Source: Hemibagrus wyckioides (taxonomy: Eukaryota; Chordata; Actinopteri; Siluriformes; Bagridae). Taken from it: 64,000 nucleotides of DNA. Under the pieces are notes generated by a model. The model saw only the letters and a program-made list of their open reading frames with translations, made no database searches and was not told where the DNA came from. Of this stretch, positions 38,503 through 50,410 are shown piece by piece (position 1 is the first letter of the stretch; each line of letters starts with the position of its first letter). Where the stretch lies: the NCBI RefSeq assembly GCF_019097595.1, contig NC_080717.1, forward strand, positions 3,666,001 through 3,730,000, given 5' to 3'. Both the position numbers and the translations under genes were made by a program.

Positions 38503-38539
38503 GGTCTCTAAATTCTTTCAACACCTCGACCCAAAGATC

Positions 38540-41509
38540 ATGTCATTTAAGGGAATGGCTCCACTCTGGATTGTGTTATTTCTTGAAATATGTAAGTCTT
38601 ATACTTTTTTTTAAATTTAAATTTATTATTATAATGTTTGTTCATGTATAAATCATCAGTCGCACTGGATCTGACTTGAATTGATGTTCTAGTTCCAGCC
38701 TATGCTGAGGATTTTAACCCATCATCATTTGTCTCAGTGAAGTCTGGAGAACGTCTTACTCTGAACTGCACATTTCGAGATCAACACATTAAAGAACTTA
38801 TGGTTTGGTACAAGCAAAAATTTGGACAGATGCCTCGGGAAGTGGGGAAAACAACAGGACTTAAAGACACCCAAATGTCACCTGAGTTCAGCTCAGGATT
38901 TAAAGTAGATGAGATCTTGAATGGCATTTCTTTAACAATTCTTCGGACCAACAAAGCTGATGAAGGACTGTATTTCTGTGGAGTATATAGTTGGGGCAAA
39001 TTAAAGTTTTCCAATGGAACATTTGTAGCCGTGACAGGTAAATCACACACACACACACACACACACAATATAAACGTATATACAGAGTGTTAAAAATTAT
39101 CTTTAGAAATTTTTCTTTTCATTTCAATATAGATAGTCAGTTGTGTATAAATATTGGAATTGTTCCATTTTAGAAAAAAGTTAACACATAAAATATTTCT
39201 GAATACCAAATTCTGACTTTATTATATAATCTGAAGGCAAGAATCGCTGCCTTTATTAAAATCATGGTTGTAGATGTGTTACAGTTTCCATGACAAAATT
39301 ACTGGTGCTTATATTATCATTAATATGTAATATGTAAATAAGAAATGTTATGTTAAATGTTAAAAATGTCATACATATATAAAAAAAATACACTTTTTGT
39401 GTGTCTAAATATACTTGCTGCCAAATTCTGTTTGTTAATTATTTTTGTAGTTTGGTATTATAGATGAATAATTTTTTTCTTGTGTATTTTTTATAATGAA
39501 TATATAAAATAATTTATTTTGGAAATAAAATTAAAATTGTAATTAAAATTACACTTACACTCCCATCCCACAAGACATACAGTTAGTGTTGAAAAGAATG
39601 ATAAAATATGAATATAACAATATACATAAATATATTCTTTTGTTATATCATTTGCTATTTCATGAATAATGATTAATACTCTTCTTTTATGTGAATTTTT
39701 ATGAATGAAGGCTAAAATTATTGAATTTTCTCCTGTCTTATTGTGACCATGTTCATCACTGAATGCCTTTCATGTCCCATGCCTCAGTGGTGGTTAATAT
39801 GAAGCTCACTTAAAAATAGACACTCAGGAATTTAATCTGTAGAGTTTCATAAGTGTTTTGTTTTTCTATAGCCTACTAGGGGCGATATATTACTAGAAAT
39901 GTTCCCAAAAAACAAAAATTTGTATCTTCAAAGTAAATGTTGATATCAAACCCATTTCTGTTCTCTAAGATGCTTCAAGTGCTTGATCATCTAAAAAGCA
40001 GCTCAAATTTGTTCTTCAACTAGTAAAATTCTGTGTAAGGTTCTCCAACAGAGGGAAAAACACTTCTAAAACACACTGAAAGTCCTGACTCATTTTAGAT
40101 CAGACTAACAGCTTGAACATCTTTCCTTTGTTGAAATCTGATTGAAATTGATGTCCCTAATCCATTTACCCCTGTACTGGTTAAAAAGGTTAAATAATTT
40201 ATTACATTTTTATGTTTAATTTCTAACATTTGTTTTTTCGCCTTTGACATTATAATATATATATATATATATACATTGCTTATTTTGCTAATGTTTTTGT
40301 TTTTGTAAAGAACTGTACATATTTCATATTTTCATAAGGCTTTTATAAGTTTAAGAGTATTAATAAGTAAATTTTGATTTCAGTGTATAAATAATTGCAA
40401 CCCAAATCTACAATTTCTATATCCCACTGAACAGATGACAGAGATGTAAAAGTGTCAGTGTTGCAGCGCGGCATGTCGGACTCGGTTCCTGCAGGAGCCT
40501 CAGTGACTCTGCAGTGCTCGGTTCTCTCTGAGAACAGAGCAGCAGAACTCCAAGTGCTCTGGTTCAGAGCTGCTCCACCACAATCCCATCCTCAAATCAT
40601 TTACACTCATCACAACAGCAGCCATCAGTGTGAGAGCGGCTCTTCTACACACACCTGTGTGTACAACTTCACCAAGAACATCCTCAGCCTCAGTGATACT
40701 GGAACTTACTACTGCGCTGTGGCCCTGTGTGGGAAGATCATATTTGGGAACGGGACACAAGTACATATAGGTGTGAATAAGTTCACTGAGCAACGTTTCA
40801 GTAAGTGTGTAACTGTTCTTTGTATCATTTGCTTGGTTTTAGTTGTAAATATTTTAAATTTCACCATGGTTCTACAATCAACAATATTCATCATGTTTAT
40901 TTATCTACAGAGGGATCAGATTCTGTAGTGATCTGCCTTGCCGTAGCATTGGCAGTGTGTGTGGTAGCAAATTGTGCTCAAGTTGTTTTATACTGTAAGA
41001 AACAAAACACAGGTAGGCTTTTATTCTACTGTCAAAAAAAAAAATTGAGCTGAGGTTTATTATATCCAATTGAACATCGTTTAAAATATATATATATATA
41101 TTTTTTAATAATAATAATCCTATACATTGGGTCAAACTCTTGGTACATTTTTGTTGTAAATAAGCTATTGCAAGATATTAAAAATAAATACAAATGCAAG
41201 TACATCAAGCATAAATCCTGTCATAAAAGCTACTCTTTCCCCTACAGTGAGACATCTACAAGGTTCATTAATGGAGAAAGCAAACAATCAGGTAACTAAT
41301 CAGGCTCTGTGTATATACAGAATAAAATATAGTCCTAAAAAGCGTGTTTTATTTCTGAACTCTGTGTCTCACTGCAGGGCCGTGATGCTGTGGAGCTGAA
41401 TTACGCTGCTCTAAATTTCAGTGAGAGGAAAATTCAAAGTGGAAGAGCCAAAAAAAGACATCATCAAGATACTGTTTATTCTGATGTGACATACACTCCT
41501 GCTACTTAG
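38540..41509 (+). CDS. nitr: NITR gene C: two-Ig inhibitory-type receptor
   Basis: Exons: 38,540-38,591, 38,693-39,037, 40,435-40,800, 40,911-41,012, 41,248-41,291, 41,378-41,509 (346 aa). Residues 1-17 are the signal peptide. Residues 18-132 are the V domain ([39 protein letters not shown]) with J-like FSNGTFVAV. Residues 133-254 are the V/I domain ([35 protein letters not shown]) plus a short juxtamembrane piece. Residues 255-288 hold the transmembrane helix ([20 protein letters not shown]). The tail has ITIM LNYAAL (Y312) and TVYSDV, which fits the ITSM pattern T-x-Y-x-x-V. The V/I exon has two phase-1 donors, at 40,770/40,771 (GTGTGA) and 40,800/40,801 (GTAAGT). The second is stronger and matches gene D. 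A poly(A) signal lies near 41,615. Confidence 0.88.
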
Positions 41510-42330
41510 ATTGCTGTTACATTGTATTGCTAATTATTATAAAAATTATTTACAGTATTTAAAAGCAATGTTTGAGTCAAATGAATGTAAAGGTGTTTTC
41601 ACATCATCAAAAAATAAATAAATAAAATAAAACAGAAGAAAACATAACCATGGAAGTGCAACCTTAAAAGATCCAGTTTATTCTGAAGTCCTAAAACTCC
41701 ATGGTATTTAGATAATAATCATTATTTTTGTTCATTTTTTTTTTATTGTAATTGTCTGTGTATATCTTTACTCAGATAGCTCGTATTGTTTTCTACTATG
41801 CAACATCTCATAAATCACAAATTTATACTGTCAATTATTCTGGTCAAGCTACCACTCTCTGTAAGTAATTGAAAATGAAAATAATAGGCTTGATTGTCTA
41901 TATGTAACTTGTATACACTGGAAGTAGGGTAAGTACACAGAACAGCAGAAGAATATGTGATGTATTGTTCTATATGGCATGGAGATGAAGAGTTGAACAG
42001 TGGTGTGTAGGTGTATAGTCACAGAAGCATAAATCTGGAAACCAAGCCAAGATTTTGTGTAACTGTAGACTGCACTTTAAAAGTGAAACACTGTCCAAGA
42101 AGTAAGCAGCATGTTGGAAAAACACAAGGGTGTTGGTAAAACCAAACGGCATGACTTAATACTTATAGTTCTGTAAAAGTCAGTTTTCCACACATATTCA
42201 TCCCAGAAATCAATCTCTAACAGGTTGGTACATATCCCAGATATTACTTTGTGTATGTTGAGGTTCAACTTCTTCTAAACTGTATCCACCAAGCCAGGGG
42301 ATGTCCATTCTTCAGTCAAAACCTGGCACA

Positions 42331-42806
42331 TACACCGACCAGGCAAAATATTATGACTACCTGGGCACCTTGACTGGTCTGCAGCTATGCAGCCACATAT
42401 GCAACAAACTGTGATGCACTGTGTATTCTCACACCTATCTATCAAGACTAGCATTACCTTCTTCAGCAATTTGAGAAACAATAGCTCGTCTGTTGGATTG
42501 GATCACATGGGTCAGCATTCACTCATTCACTCACTCCAGCCTTGGCTGCCCATGATGGTGGTTCACCACTGTTCCTTCCTTGGACCACTTTTGATAGATA
42601 CTGACCACTGCAGACCGGGAACACCCCTTAAGCGCTGCAGTTTTGGAGATGCTCTGATCCAGTGGTCTAGCCATCACAATTTGACCTTCTGTCAAACTCG
42701 CTTAAATCCTTACACTTTACATTTTTTCTGCTTCTAACATCAACTTTGAGGACAAAATGTTCACTTGCTGCCACTTCACCTCTCAATGTTATGGCTGATC
42801 GGTGTA
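42331..42806. mobile_element. Tc1/mariner-like non-autonomous element
   Basis: The left end TACACCGACCAGGCAAAATA TTATGAC and the right end GTTATGGCTGATCGGTGTA form a terminal inverted repeat typed TACACCGATCAG. The inside (CACTGCAGACCGGGAACACC, CCAGTGGTCTAGCCATCACA) also occurs in the truncated copy at 48,288-48,540 in gene E. No intact transposase was seen; a 116-codon ORF across it is chance. Confidence 0.7.
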
Positions 42807-42839
42807 AATATCAATAGAGGGTCCAAGACCACTTCCTGC

Positions 42840-43060
42840 ATTCATTCATCCATTTTAGTATGCGCTTTATCTTAGTCAGGGTCATGGTTGATCTCGATTC
42901 TATCCCAGGAACACTGGACATGAGCTGGGAATATAAACTGTATTTATAGCATCCTTATAGCATTTATAGCAACAGCATGTGTTTAGGAGAAAGGAGGAAA
43001 CCAGTGAACCCAGAGGAAACCCACATGGACATGAGGATAGTGTGTAAAACTCTACATATA
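42840..43060 (+). repeat. Decayed interspersed fish repeat
   Basis: TTCATTCATCCATTTTAGTA, CTTTATCTTAGTCAGGGTCA, GTGTTTAGGAGAAAGGAGGA and CCCAGAGGAAACCCACATGG occur in the order seen in copies near 5,000 and 18,460. No coding content. Confidence 0.55.
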
Positions 43061-43220
43061 GGGTAACCCAAGCTGAATGAATTGATTATGATCATTTTGT
43101 TACTTGTGTTGTTATACTGCATAAAATAAGGTGTAAATATATGATGAGTATTTCACTGACAACCTAAAATATGGTTTATTCCTTCATTTTTATCTCCTAT
43201 CCAAGTTTATCAATTTACTT

Positions 43221-43305
<85 letters not shown>
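43221..43305 (+). repeat. (GATA)n microsatellite upstream of NITR D
   Basis: About 21 units of GATA lie about 190 bases before the gene D promoter segment. Confidence 0.95.
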
Positions 43306-43487
43306 ATCATTGTCCAATTAAACCATCTATGGTGCATTTTTTTCAGTGTAGTAAAACTCAAGGTGAAGGATTAGACAATCTCAACACTTTTCTCTGAATA
43401 CGTTTCTTGGTACACTTTTCACCACTGACTTCCCTTCTGCTGACCAAACTGAGTTACAAACACGCATGTAGGTCGAATGGAAATTTA

Positions 43488-43550
43488 AAGTGATCATGTG
43501 ACTTGTTTCAGCCAATGAGATGAAAGTCTCCAGTATAAAATTCTCAGTGG
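43488..43550 (+). promoter_or_regulatory. Putative NITR D promoter
   Basis: TCATGTGACTTGTTTCAGCC, AATGAGATGAAAGTC and TCCAGTATAAAATTC. This copy carries a proper TATAAAA where C has TATGAAA and B has TACAAAA. The CCAAT box lies about 20 bases before it. Confidence 0.58.
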
Positions 43551-43592
43551 TTTGGTCTGAAAAATCCTTTCGAACACCTCGACCCAAATATC

Positions 43593-44122
43593 ATGTCATT
43601 TATGAAGATGGTTCCACTCTGGATTACTGTTTTATCTCTTAACATAATCTGTAAGTGTTTTCATTTAAATATGTTATTGTTGGTTATTAAGTTTTTAACT
43701 GGCTAAGACTTCATTCTCTTTTTTTTCTTTCTTTTTGTTGCACTGGATCTGACTTGAATTGATTTTCTAGTTCCAGCTCATGCTGTGGATTTTAACCGAC
43801 CATCATTTGTCTCTGTGAAGTCTGGAGAATGTCTTACTCTGAACTGCACAATTCAAGATACATACACTAAAGACCTTGTGGTTTGGTACAAGCAAGCATT
43901 TGGAGAGATGCCCCAGGAAGTGGGTAGAAATATAGCAATTAAGGACACAAAAACTTCATCTGAGTTCGACTCCTTAAGGTTTAAAACAGAGACCATCATG
44001 AAAACCTTTTCATTGACAATTGTAAACACAACTAAATCTGATGAAGGACTGTATTTCTGTGGATTTTATACCTGGGGCAAATCGGAATTTTTTAGAGGGA
44101 CATTTGTAGGTGTAACAGGTAA

Positions 44123-44171
<49 letters not shown>

Positions 44172-46955
44172 AACTGTATACATTTAATGCAGAAAACAAC
44201 AACAGTATCCTTTATTTACAGATAGTGTATGAGATAAATATAAAGTGTACGTTTTTTTTAGAGGAACAGGACGTTTCAGATTAATATCCTTTATAACCAT
44301 TTTTCAATTGAATTGGAAACTAATGACAACACTTAACTTTTACTACATACACACATTCTCTATACTCCTTCCTACAAGACAAACATCAAAAATCTTCGGT
44401 CACAAAGCTTAGACGTATCTTTCTATAAAATTTTATATTATTTTAAGCAATTATAAAGTAATTATTTATAGCAATATATTTTATGTAATATATAATTTTT
44501 GCTTCTTCCATTATTTTTAAAATCTAATCCACTTCCCTTCTTTGAGCTGTATTTATTCACAATTTGTGTGTGTGTGTGTTTAAATATATATACACTATAT
44601 TGCCAAAAGTATTCGCTCACCCATCCAAATAATCAGAATCAGGTGTTCCAATCAGTTCCATGGCCACAGGTGTATAAAATCAAGCACCTAGGCATGCAGA
44701 CTGTTTTTACAAACATTTGTGAAAGAATGGGTCGCTCTCAGGAGCTCAGTGAATTCCAGCGTGGAACTGTGATAGGATGCCACCTGTGCAACAAATCCAG
44801 TCGTGAAATTTCCTCACTCCTAAATATTCCACAGTCAACTGTCAGCTGTATTATAAGAACGTGGAAGTGTTTGGGAACGACAGCAACTCAGCCACGAAGT
44901 GGTAGGCCACGTAAACTGACGGAGCGGGGTCAGCGGATGCTGAGGCGCATAGTGCGAAGAGGTCGCCAACTTTCTGCAGAGTCAATCGCTACAGACCTCC
45001 AAACTTCATGTGGCCTTCAGATTAGCTCAAGAACAGTGCGCAGAGAGCTTCATGGAATGGGTTTCCATGGCCGAGCAGCTGCATCCAAGCCATACATCAC
45101 CAAGTGCAATGCAAAGCGTCGGATGCAGTGGTGTAAAGCACGCCGCCACTGGACTCTAGAGCAGTGGAGACGCGTTCTCTGGAGTGACGAATCGCACTTC
45201 TCCATCTGGCAATCTGATGGACGAGTCTGGGTTTGGTGGTTGCCAGGAGAACGGTACTTGTCTGACTGCATTGTGCCAAGTGTAAAGTTTGGTGGAGGGG
45301 GGATTATGGTGTGGGGTTGTTTTTCAGGAGCTGGGCTTGGCCCCTTAGTTCCAGTGAAAGGAACTCTGAATGCTTCAGCATACCAAGACATTCTGGACAA
45401 TTCCATGCTCCCAACTTTGTGGGAACAGTTTGGAGCTGGCCCCTTCCTCTTCCAACATGACTGTGCACCAGTGACCAAAGCAAGGTCCATAAAGACATGG
45501 ATGACAGAGTCTGGTGTGGAGGAACTTGACTGGCCTGCACAGAGTCCTGACCTCAACCCGATAGAACACCTTTGGGATGAATTAGAGCGGAGACTGAGAG
45601 CCAGGCCTTCTCGTCCATCATCAGTGTGTGACCTCACAAATGCGCTTCTGGAAGAATGGTCAAAAATTCCCATAAACACACTCCTAAACCTTGTGGACAG
45701 CCTTCCCAGAAGAGTTGAAGCTGTTATAGCTGCAAAGGGTGGACCGACGTCATATTGAACCCTATGGATTAGGAATGGGATGTCACTTAAGTTCATATGC
45801 GAGTCAAGGCAGGTGAGCGAATACTTTTGGCAATATAGTGTATATATATATACATTTTTTTCATTAGGTCATAGATATATCTATTCAACAATTAAATGAA
45901 CTTTAATCATTTAGATTTTTACTCCATCTGTATCCCACTGACCAGATGACAGAGATGTAAAAGTGTCGGTGTTGCAGCACGGGATGTCGGACTCGGTTCC
46001 TGCAGGAGCCTCAGTGACTCTGCAGTGCTCGGTTCTCTCTGAGAGCAGAGCAACAGAACTCCAAGTGCTCTGGTTCAGAGCTGCTCCACCACAATCCCAT
46101 CCTCAAATCATTTACACTCATCACAACAGCAGCCATCAGTGTGAGAGCGGCTCTTCTACACACACCTGTGTGTACAACTTCACCAAGAACATCCTCAGCC
46201 TCAATGATACTGGAACTTACTACTGCGCTGTGGCCCTGTGTGGGAAGATTGTAATTGGGAATGGAACACCAGTACAGCCGGCTGAGAATACATTCAATGA
46301 GCAACAATTCAGTAAGCGTGGAACTGCGTTTTGCTTTGTTTAAGTTTAAATTTCACCATGGTTCTACAATGACTACAATATTCATCATTGTGGCGTTTAC
46401 TTATCTACAGAGGGATCTGATTCTGTGGTGATCTGCCTAGCTGTAGCGTTGACAGTGTGTCTGGTAATGAATTGTGCTCAAGCTGTTTTATACAGTAAAA
46501 AACGACACACAGGTAAGTTTTCATTAAGATCTGGACTAACATTAAAATAGTATTGACCTTAAACACCCATCCGTTAAAGGAAATTGAAGTTCTTTGGTTC
46601 AGTGCATTTTTGTTGTATATAAGCTAGTGACAAAATAAATGCAAACACGTGTATATTTTAGCACAGCTCCAGTCCTAAACATTGCTTTTCTTCTACAGTG
46701 AAACTTCCACAAGGTGCTTTGATAGAGCAAACACACACTCAGGTAAGAAATCAGGAACTGTGTATACACATAGCAACAAAATCGTACACTCGTCTTTATG
46801 TTAGCGATTATCTGCTCCTGCAGGGCCGTGATGCTGTGGAGCTGAATTACGCTGCGCTGAGTTTCACTGAAAGAAAAACTAAAAGTGGAAGAATAAAAAG
46901 AGGACAAGCTGAAGATACTGTTTATTCTGAAGTGATTCACACTCCGGCTACTTAG
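43593..46955 (+). CDS. nitr: NITR gene D: two-Ig inhibitory-type receptor, intron 2 carries a Tc1 element
   Basis: Exons: 43,593-43,650, 43,771-44,118, 45,946-46,311, 46,411-46,512, 46,699-46,742, 46,824-46,955 (349 aa). Residues 1-19 are the signal peptide. Residues 20-135 are the V domain ([34 protein letters not shown]), a close relative of C. Its J-like end reads FFRGTFVGV, so the usual G-X-G is lost. Residues 136-257 are the V/I domain ([26 protein letters not shown]). Residues 258-291 hold the transmembrane helix ([20 protein letters not shown]). The tail has ITIM LNYAAL (Y315) and ITSM-like TVYSEV. The Tc1 element (44,591-45,842) lies in the intron between the V and V/I exons on the same strand; the exons themselves are intact. 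Confidence 0.87.
44591..45842 (+). mobile_element. Complete Tc1-like transposon with perfect 31-bp terminal repeats
   Basis: The left terminus TACACTATATTGCCAAAAGT ATTCGCTCACC (44,591-44,621) is matched exactly by its reverse complement at 45,812-45,842. The element of 1,252 bases sits inside a TA-rich tract, so TA target duplications flank it (44,589-44,590 and 45,843-45,844). It carries one uninterrupted transposase gene. Perfect ends and an open frame suggest a young insertion. Confidence 0.93.
44727..45758 (+). CDS. Tc1-like transposase (DD34E), apparently intact
   Basis: The protein of 343 aa cuts and reinserts its own element at TA sites. The start at 44,727 ([13 protein letters not shown]) was chosen over upstream codons because it gives the usual Tc1 length and begins inside the element just after the left terminus. 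The N-terminal paired-like DNA-binding part has two HTH regions ([19 protein letters not shown]; later [13 protein letters not shown]), joined by a GRPR AT-hook-like motif (SGRPRKL). Catalytic residues are D in LWSDESHF, D in FQHDCAPV and E in NPIEHLWDE, with exactly 34 residues between the last two (DD34E). FQHDCAPV differs from the commoner FQHDNAP at one place. No stop or frameshift is seen. Confidence 0.93.
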   Translation: MGRSQELSEFQRGTVIGCHLCNKSSREISSLLNIPQSTVSCIIRTWKCLGTTATQPRSGRPRKLTERGQRMLRRIVRRGRQLSAESIATDLQTSCGLQISSRTVRRELHGMGFHGRAAASKPYITKCNAKRRMQWCKARRHWTLEQWRRVLWSDESHFSIWQSDGRVWVWWLPGERYLSDCIVPSVKFGGGGIMVWGCFSGAGLGPLVPVKGTLNASAYQDILDNSMLPTLWEQFGAGPFLFQHDCAPVTKARSIKTWMTESGVEELDWPAQSPDLNPIEHLWDELERRLRARPSRPSSVCDLTNALLEEWSKIPINTLLNLVDSLPRRVEAVIAAKGGPTSY

Positions 46956-47789
46956 ATTCCTGTTAACAACCTTATTATAATCGTCTGCTCAATATTTAAG
47001 CTAAATCAATGTAAAAACATTCACTGACATATGACCTATTCTCTCAAAGGCAGTGTAAAGGGCTTTCTTGAAAAGTTTTGAAAGGAATTAAAATATTCAT
47101 CATTGTGAATGATGCTGCTATAATAGCATAATAATGCTGAATGGACATTTTTACCCTATATGTAATTATAAAGTTAAAGAAGGGGTGTGGTCTGTTTATT
47201 TATGAGCTTTATAACTGTTTTGTTGTTTATAGAAACTTCAAGCTGCAGGTTTATATTATAAGTTCAAGCTAAAAGTTTCCATAAGCACATTGAAATAGTT
47301 CAGTCAAGAGGTTATGAATGGCATGTGCTAGAGTCTCTGTGTCATGGTGGAGTTGCATATGACATAAAATATATTTTTATAGATTTATATTGTATGTATC
47401 AATAAACAAACTAGTGTTGAGGGGTAACACCAACTGATTGTTACTCCTAACTCCTAATGCCTAAAAGGGCTGTATATAAAAAGTCAACAAAAGCTTTTTT
47501 GGTTCTGTACAATTTCCATTTATGCTAAACAACACCTGAATAATTTTACTAGACTAAAATTAGACTAGACTAGACTATTATGTAGTAGAAGAAAATACCA
47601 TTCTTTTTAATGAGCACACTTGTAGGTCATGGGTAAACATGTGGTAGGTTTCATATCCTGCTCTTGTGGCATATGACTGAGGTAAATGATGACGTGTGGC
47701 ATCATTTGATTCTGTCCGTGCTTTAGTTCATATATTTTGCCTATTCTAAGCATATTTTGTGACCTACATATGAAATTCAGACAATGTGA

Positions 47790-47857
<68 letters not shown>

Positions 47858-48085
47858 AAATGCTGCACATATTTCATATTTATTGTGTCAAAATCAAATA
47901 AATACATATAGGGTCATGAACAAAGTGCAGATGCATTGCATTTTATGTCTGTGTTCAGGTAAATATATACAAATAAAAAAAGGATATATTTTTTATGTAA
48001 GAAGAACAGATAAGTGCTTATAAACAGAAGTAAAAGCTCTGGCATGCAGTGCCTCAGCTTATAACACTATGTCATCTAGACAGTT
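46956..48085. other. Tail-to-tail intergenic region between NITR D (+) and NITR E (-)
   Basis: The two NITR subfamilies meet here with their 3' ends facing. An (AAAG)n tract lies at 47,787-47,860. A segment at about 47,665-47,735 (GTGGCATATGACTGAGGTAA) recurs at about 50,630, 53,168 and 60,287, marking the 3'-side boundary of each minus-strand NITR unit. No gene was recognised. Confidence 0.65.
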
Positions 48086-48089
48086 AACC

Positions 48090-48215
48090 TTAAATATCAC
48101 CAGTGTATAAAACAGTAGAGTACACACATCCATCTCCTGTGGTGCCTTTTTCAGCTTTGGCTTTCCTTTTGGAGATTTGCAAAGCTGAATAATTCAGAGT
48201 TTCAGCCTCAAATTC
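48090..48215 (-). other. nitr: Second terminal exon (6b) downstream of NITR E
   Basis: The reverse strand reads AG|GAATTTGAGGCTGAAACTCT... and encodes EFEAETLNYSALQISKRK, then DGCVYSTVLYTGDI and a stop. It matches the last exon of genes F and I in layout (42 versus 37 codons including stop) and has an intact acceptor. It lies about 340 bases beyond the first terminal exon (48,556-48,621), separated by a Tc1/mariner-like fragment (48,288-48,540). It may be an alternative last exon, or the original one now bypassed. Confidence 0.65.
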
Positions 48216-48254
48216 CTGGAGAAAAACAAAATCTGACATTATTTTGCAAAACTA

Positions 48255-48540
<286 letters not shown>

Positions 48541-48555
48541 CATGCTTTATATGAT

Positions 48556-49944
48556 TCATACAGTCAATAGCTTTGCAGAGAATTGCAATGCTGCATAATT
48601 CAGAGTTTCAGCTTCAGATTCCTGGAGAAAAACCAAATCTAACATTATTCTGCAAAACTAAACAAACTGACTGTTTACATCAGATATATGTAAATGTAAC
48701 AGCACATAAAGATCAGTTTCTTTTTTCTTGACTACAGATTTAATCATACAGTACACTATACATGCTTTACTTAATTCATACAGACAACAGCAGAAAGTAT
48801 CTGAACATGTACCTGCCTCATTCCTGGAGACTCTTCTACAGAAGCATTGACTATCAATACAGAAACACACATATTAGCTTCTTTTTGTTGTTTTCTTTTT
48901 CTCAGAAATATATTTGTACTGAAATAATTATTATCAGATGATAAAAGCACTTACTTTTATCACGTTTTCTTCTCCTCAGTATGTAATAAGTGAAACAGAA
49001 TATCAAAAGTGCGCACAAACCCAAAGCCGTTCCCAAACTGATCACTGTCCAATGTAGAGATCTGATCAATCCTGATTCTGTTATTTCACCACATTATATT
49101 TATTTTAATACAAATTATTAGGCAAATTATGCTTCATGAATTATAAGGAAAATTAATTAATACTGAATTATGAGGCATCTTACCTGTGTTCTCTTGTGTG
49201 TTCATGTTAGTGTTGTTTCCATGCAGTGTTGGTTCACCCTCCACTGAATTATCACTGAGAGCTGGTTTAGATGTTTCTGATGCAATAGTAACATGCTCAT
49301 TTATAAACATTTTCATGATTCACATACTGAAGTCTTACTGAAGAAATCATTTCACTCTATTAAATAGACTTCAGTAGATTAATCAAATTTTGGGCGTATT
49401 CTACCTTTAATTTTTAAATAAGTCCCACTTCCAAACACACTGTATGGTGATATGATGGCACAGTAGTACGTGGCTTCATCAGACTGGATGATGTTAGAAA
49501 TGTTCATATTGAAGCAGTTTAAAGAGCTCTGTAATTGAAAACGAAGATTTTGGAATCCATTGAAAAATGTGACTTCATCAGGTTCATGCCCACTGCTCAT
49601 AATCCGAGGCTGTTTCCCGTTTGGTTGCTTATACCAAATAACTACCCCAACATTGTCTCCAAAAACACAGCAGGGTAGAGTAGCCGAGTCACCGACATTC
49701 ACACAGAGAACTTCATCTGCCTGATAAACTCCTGGCTCTGTGACGGAACCTGAAAAATTCCTGCGAAGTTCGACTGTATCTAGAAAAGCCAATGCATGAA
49801 TTAGTTAAATTTAAAGTAATTGTGTGACATTTTGAAATTATTACATAGTAGCAGTATTCTAAATATGTTAAAATTATGGAAAAAAAATGTATAATACTTA
49901 CATATACAGCAGAAGATTAAAATGAAAACAGAGAAACGAGCCAT
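48556..49944 (-). CDS. nitr: NITR gene E: single-V inhibitory-type receptor with shortened tail
   Basis: Exons in coding order: 49,902-49,944, 49,405-49,779, 49,184-49,276, 48,955-49,077, 48,813-48,835, 48,556-48,621 (240 aa). Residues 1-14 are the signal peptide (MARFSVFILIFCCI). Residues 15-139 are the V domain (DSATLPCCVFGDN, VVIWYKQPNGKQPRIM, DEATYYCAIISPYS) ending in the canonical J-like FGSGTYLKI. Residues 140-170 form a Ser/Asn-rich stalk with NNT glycosylation sites in place of a second Ig domain. Residues 171-211 hold the transmembrane helix (WTVISLGTALGLCALLIF) and a basic stop (RRRKRDK). The nearest last exon gives ITIM LNYAAL and then a short end (QFSAKLLTV), losing the second tyrosine motif; exon 6b at 48,090-48,215 would supply CVYSTV. 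All internal introns are phase 1 except the last. Confidence 0.85.
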
Positions 49945-49974
49945 CTTATGTACTCACACTAAACAGAGTGCATA

Positions 49975-50050
49975 AGGAAGAGCGGTTTGTATTTATATTA
50001 TAGGCGGCCTTTACTGAGCATGCCCTAAACTAAGACATGTGATTGGTTGT
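49975..50050 (-). promoter_or_regulatory. Putative NITR E promoter
   Basis: The reverse strand reads CCAATCACATGTCTTAGTTT, AGGGCATGCTCAGTAAAGGC and CCTATAATATAAATAC, then the 5' leader. The same block precedes F, G and I. The CCAAT box, an adjacent E-box-like CACATG and a TATA-like TATAATATAAA lie in order about 50-100 bases before the ATG. The assignment rests on conservation between the copies. Confidence 0.55.
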
Positions 50051-50294
50051 AATATAGTCAGAAAAAAATGACAGCCCATGTAGTGTTGTTGTCCACCCAC
50101 ATCACAACCACATTTCCATATTTGTGTTGTTCTGTCAGTGCAAAATATCATGGTATCACTGTGAAAAAATGAGTCTATGAACAACTAAGAGATAAAGAGC
50201 TAATAGAGTGGAGAGAGACACAAACACAAATGAGAGAGAAATGGACAGAGACAGTTGTGTTTATTCTCTCTGGGTATCATTAAAATCAGAACTG

Positions 50295-50410
<116 letters not shown>

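Noticed and set aside
45050..45796. 248-codon reverse-strand ORF over the Tc1 transposase
   Set aside because: Shadow of the transposase frame; no known domain.
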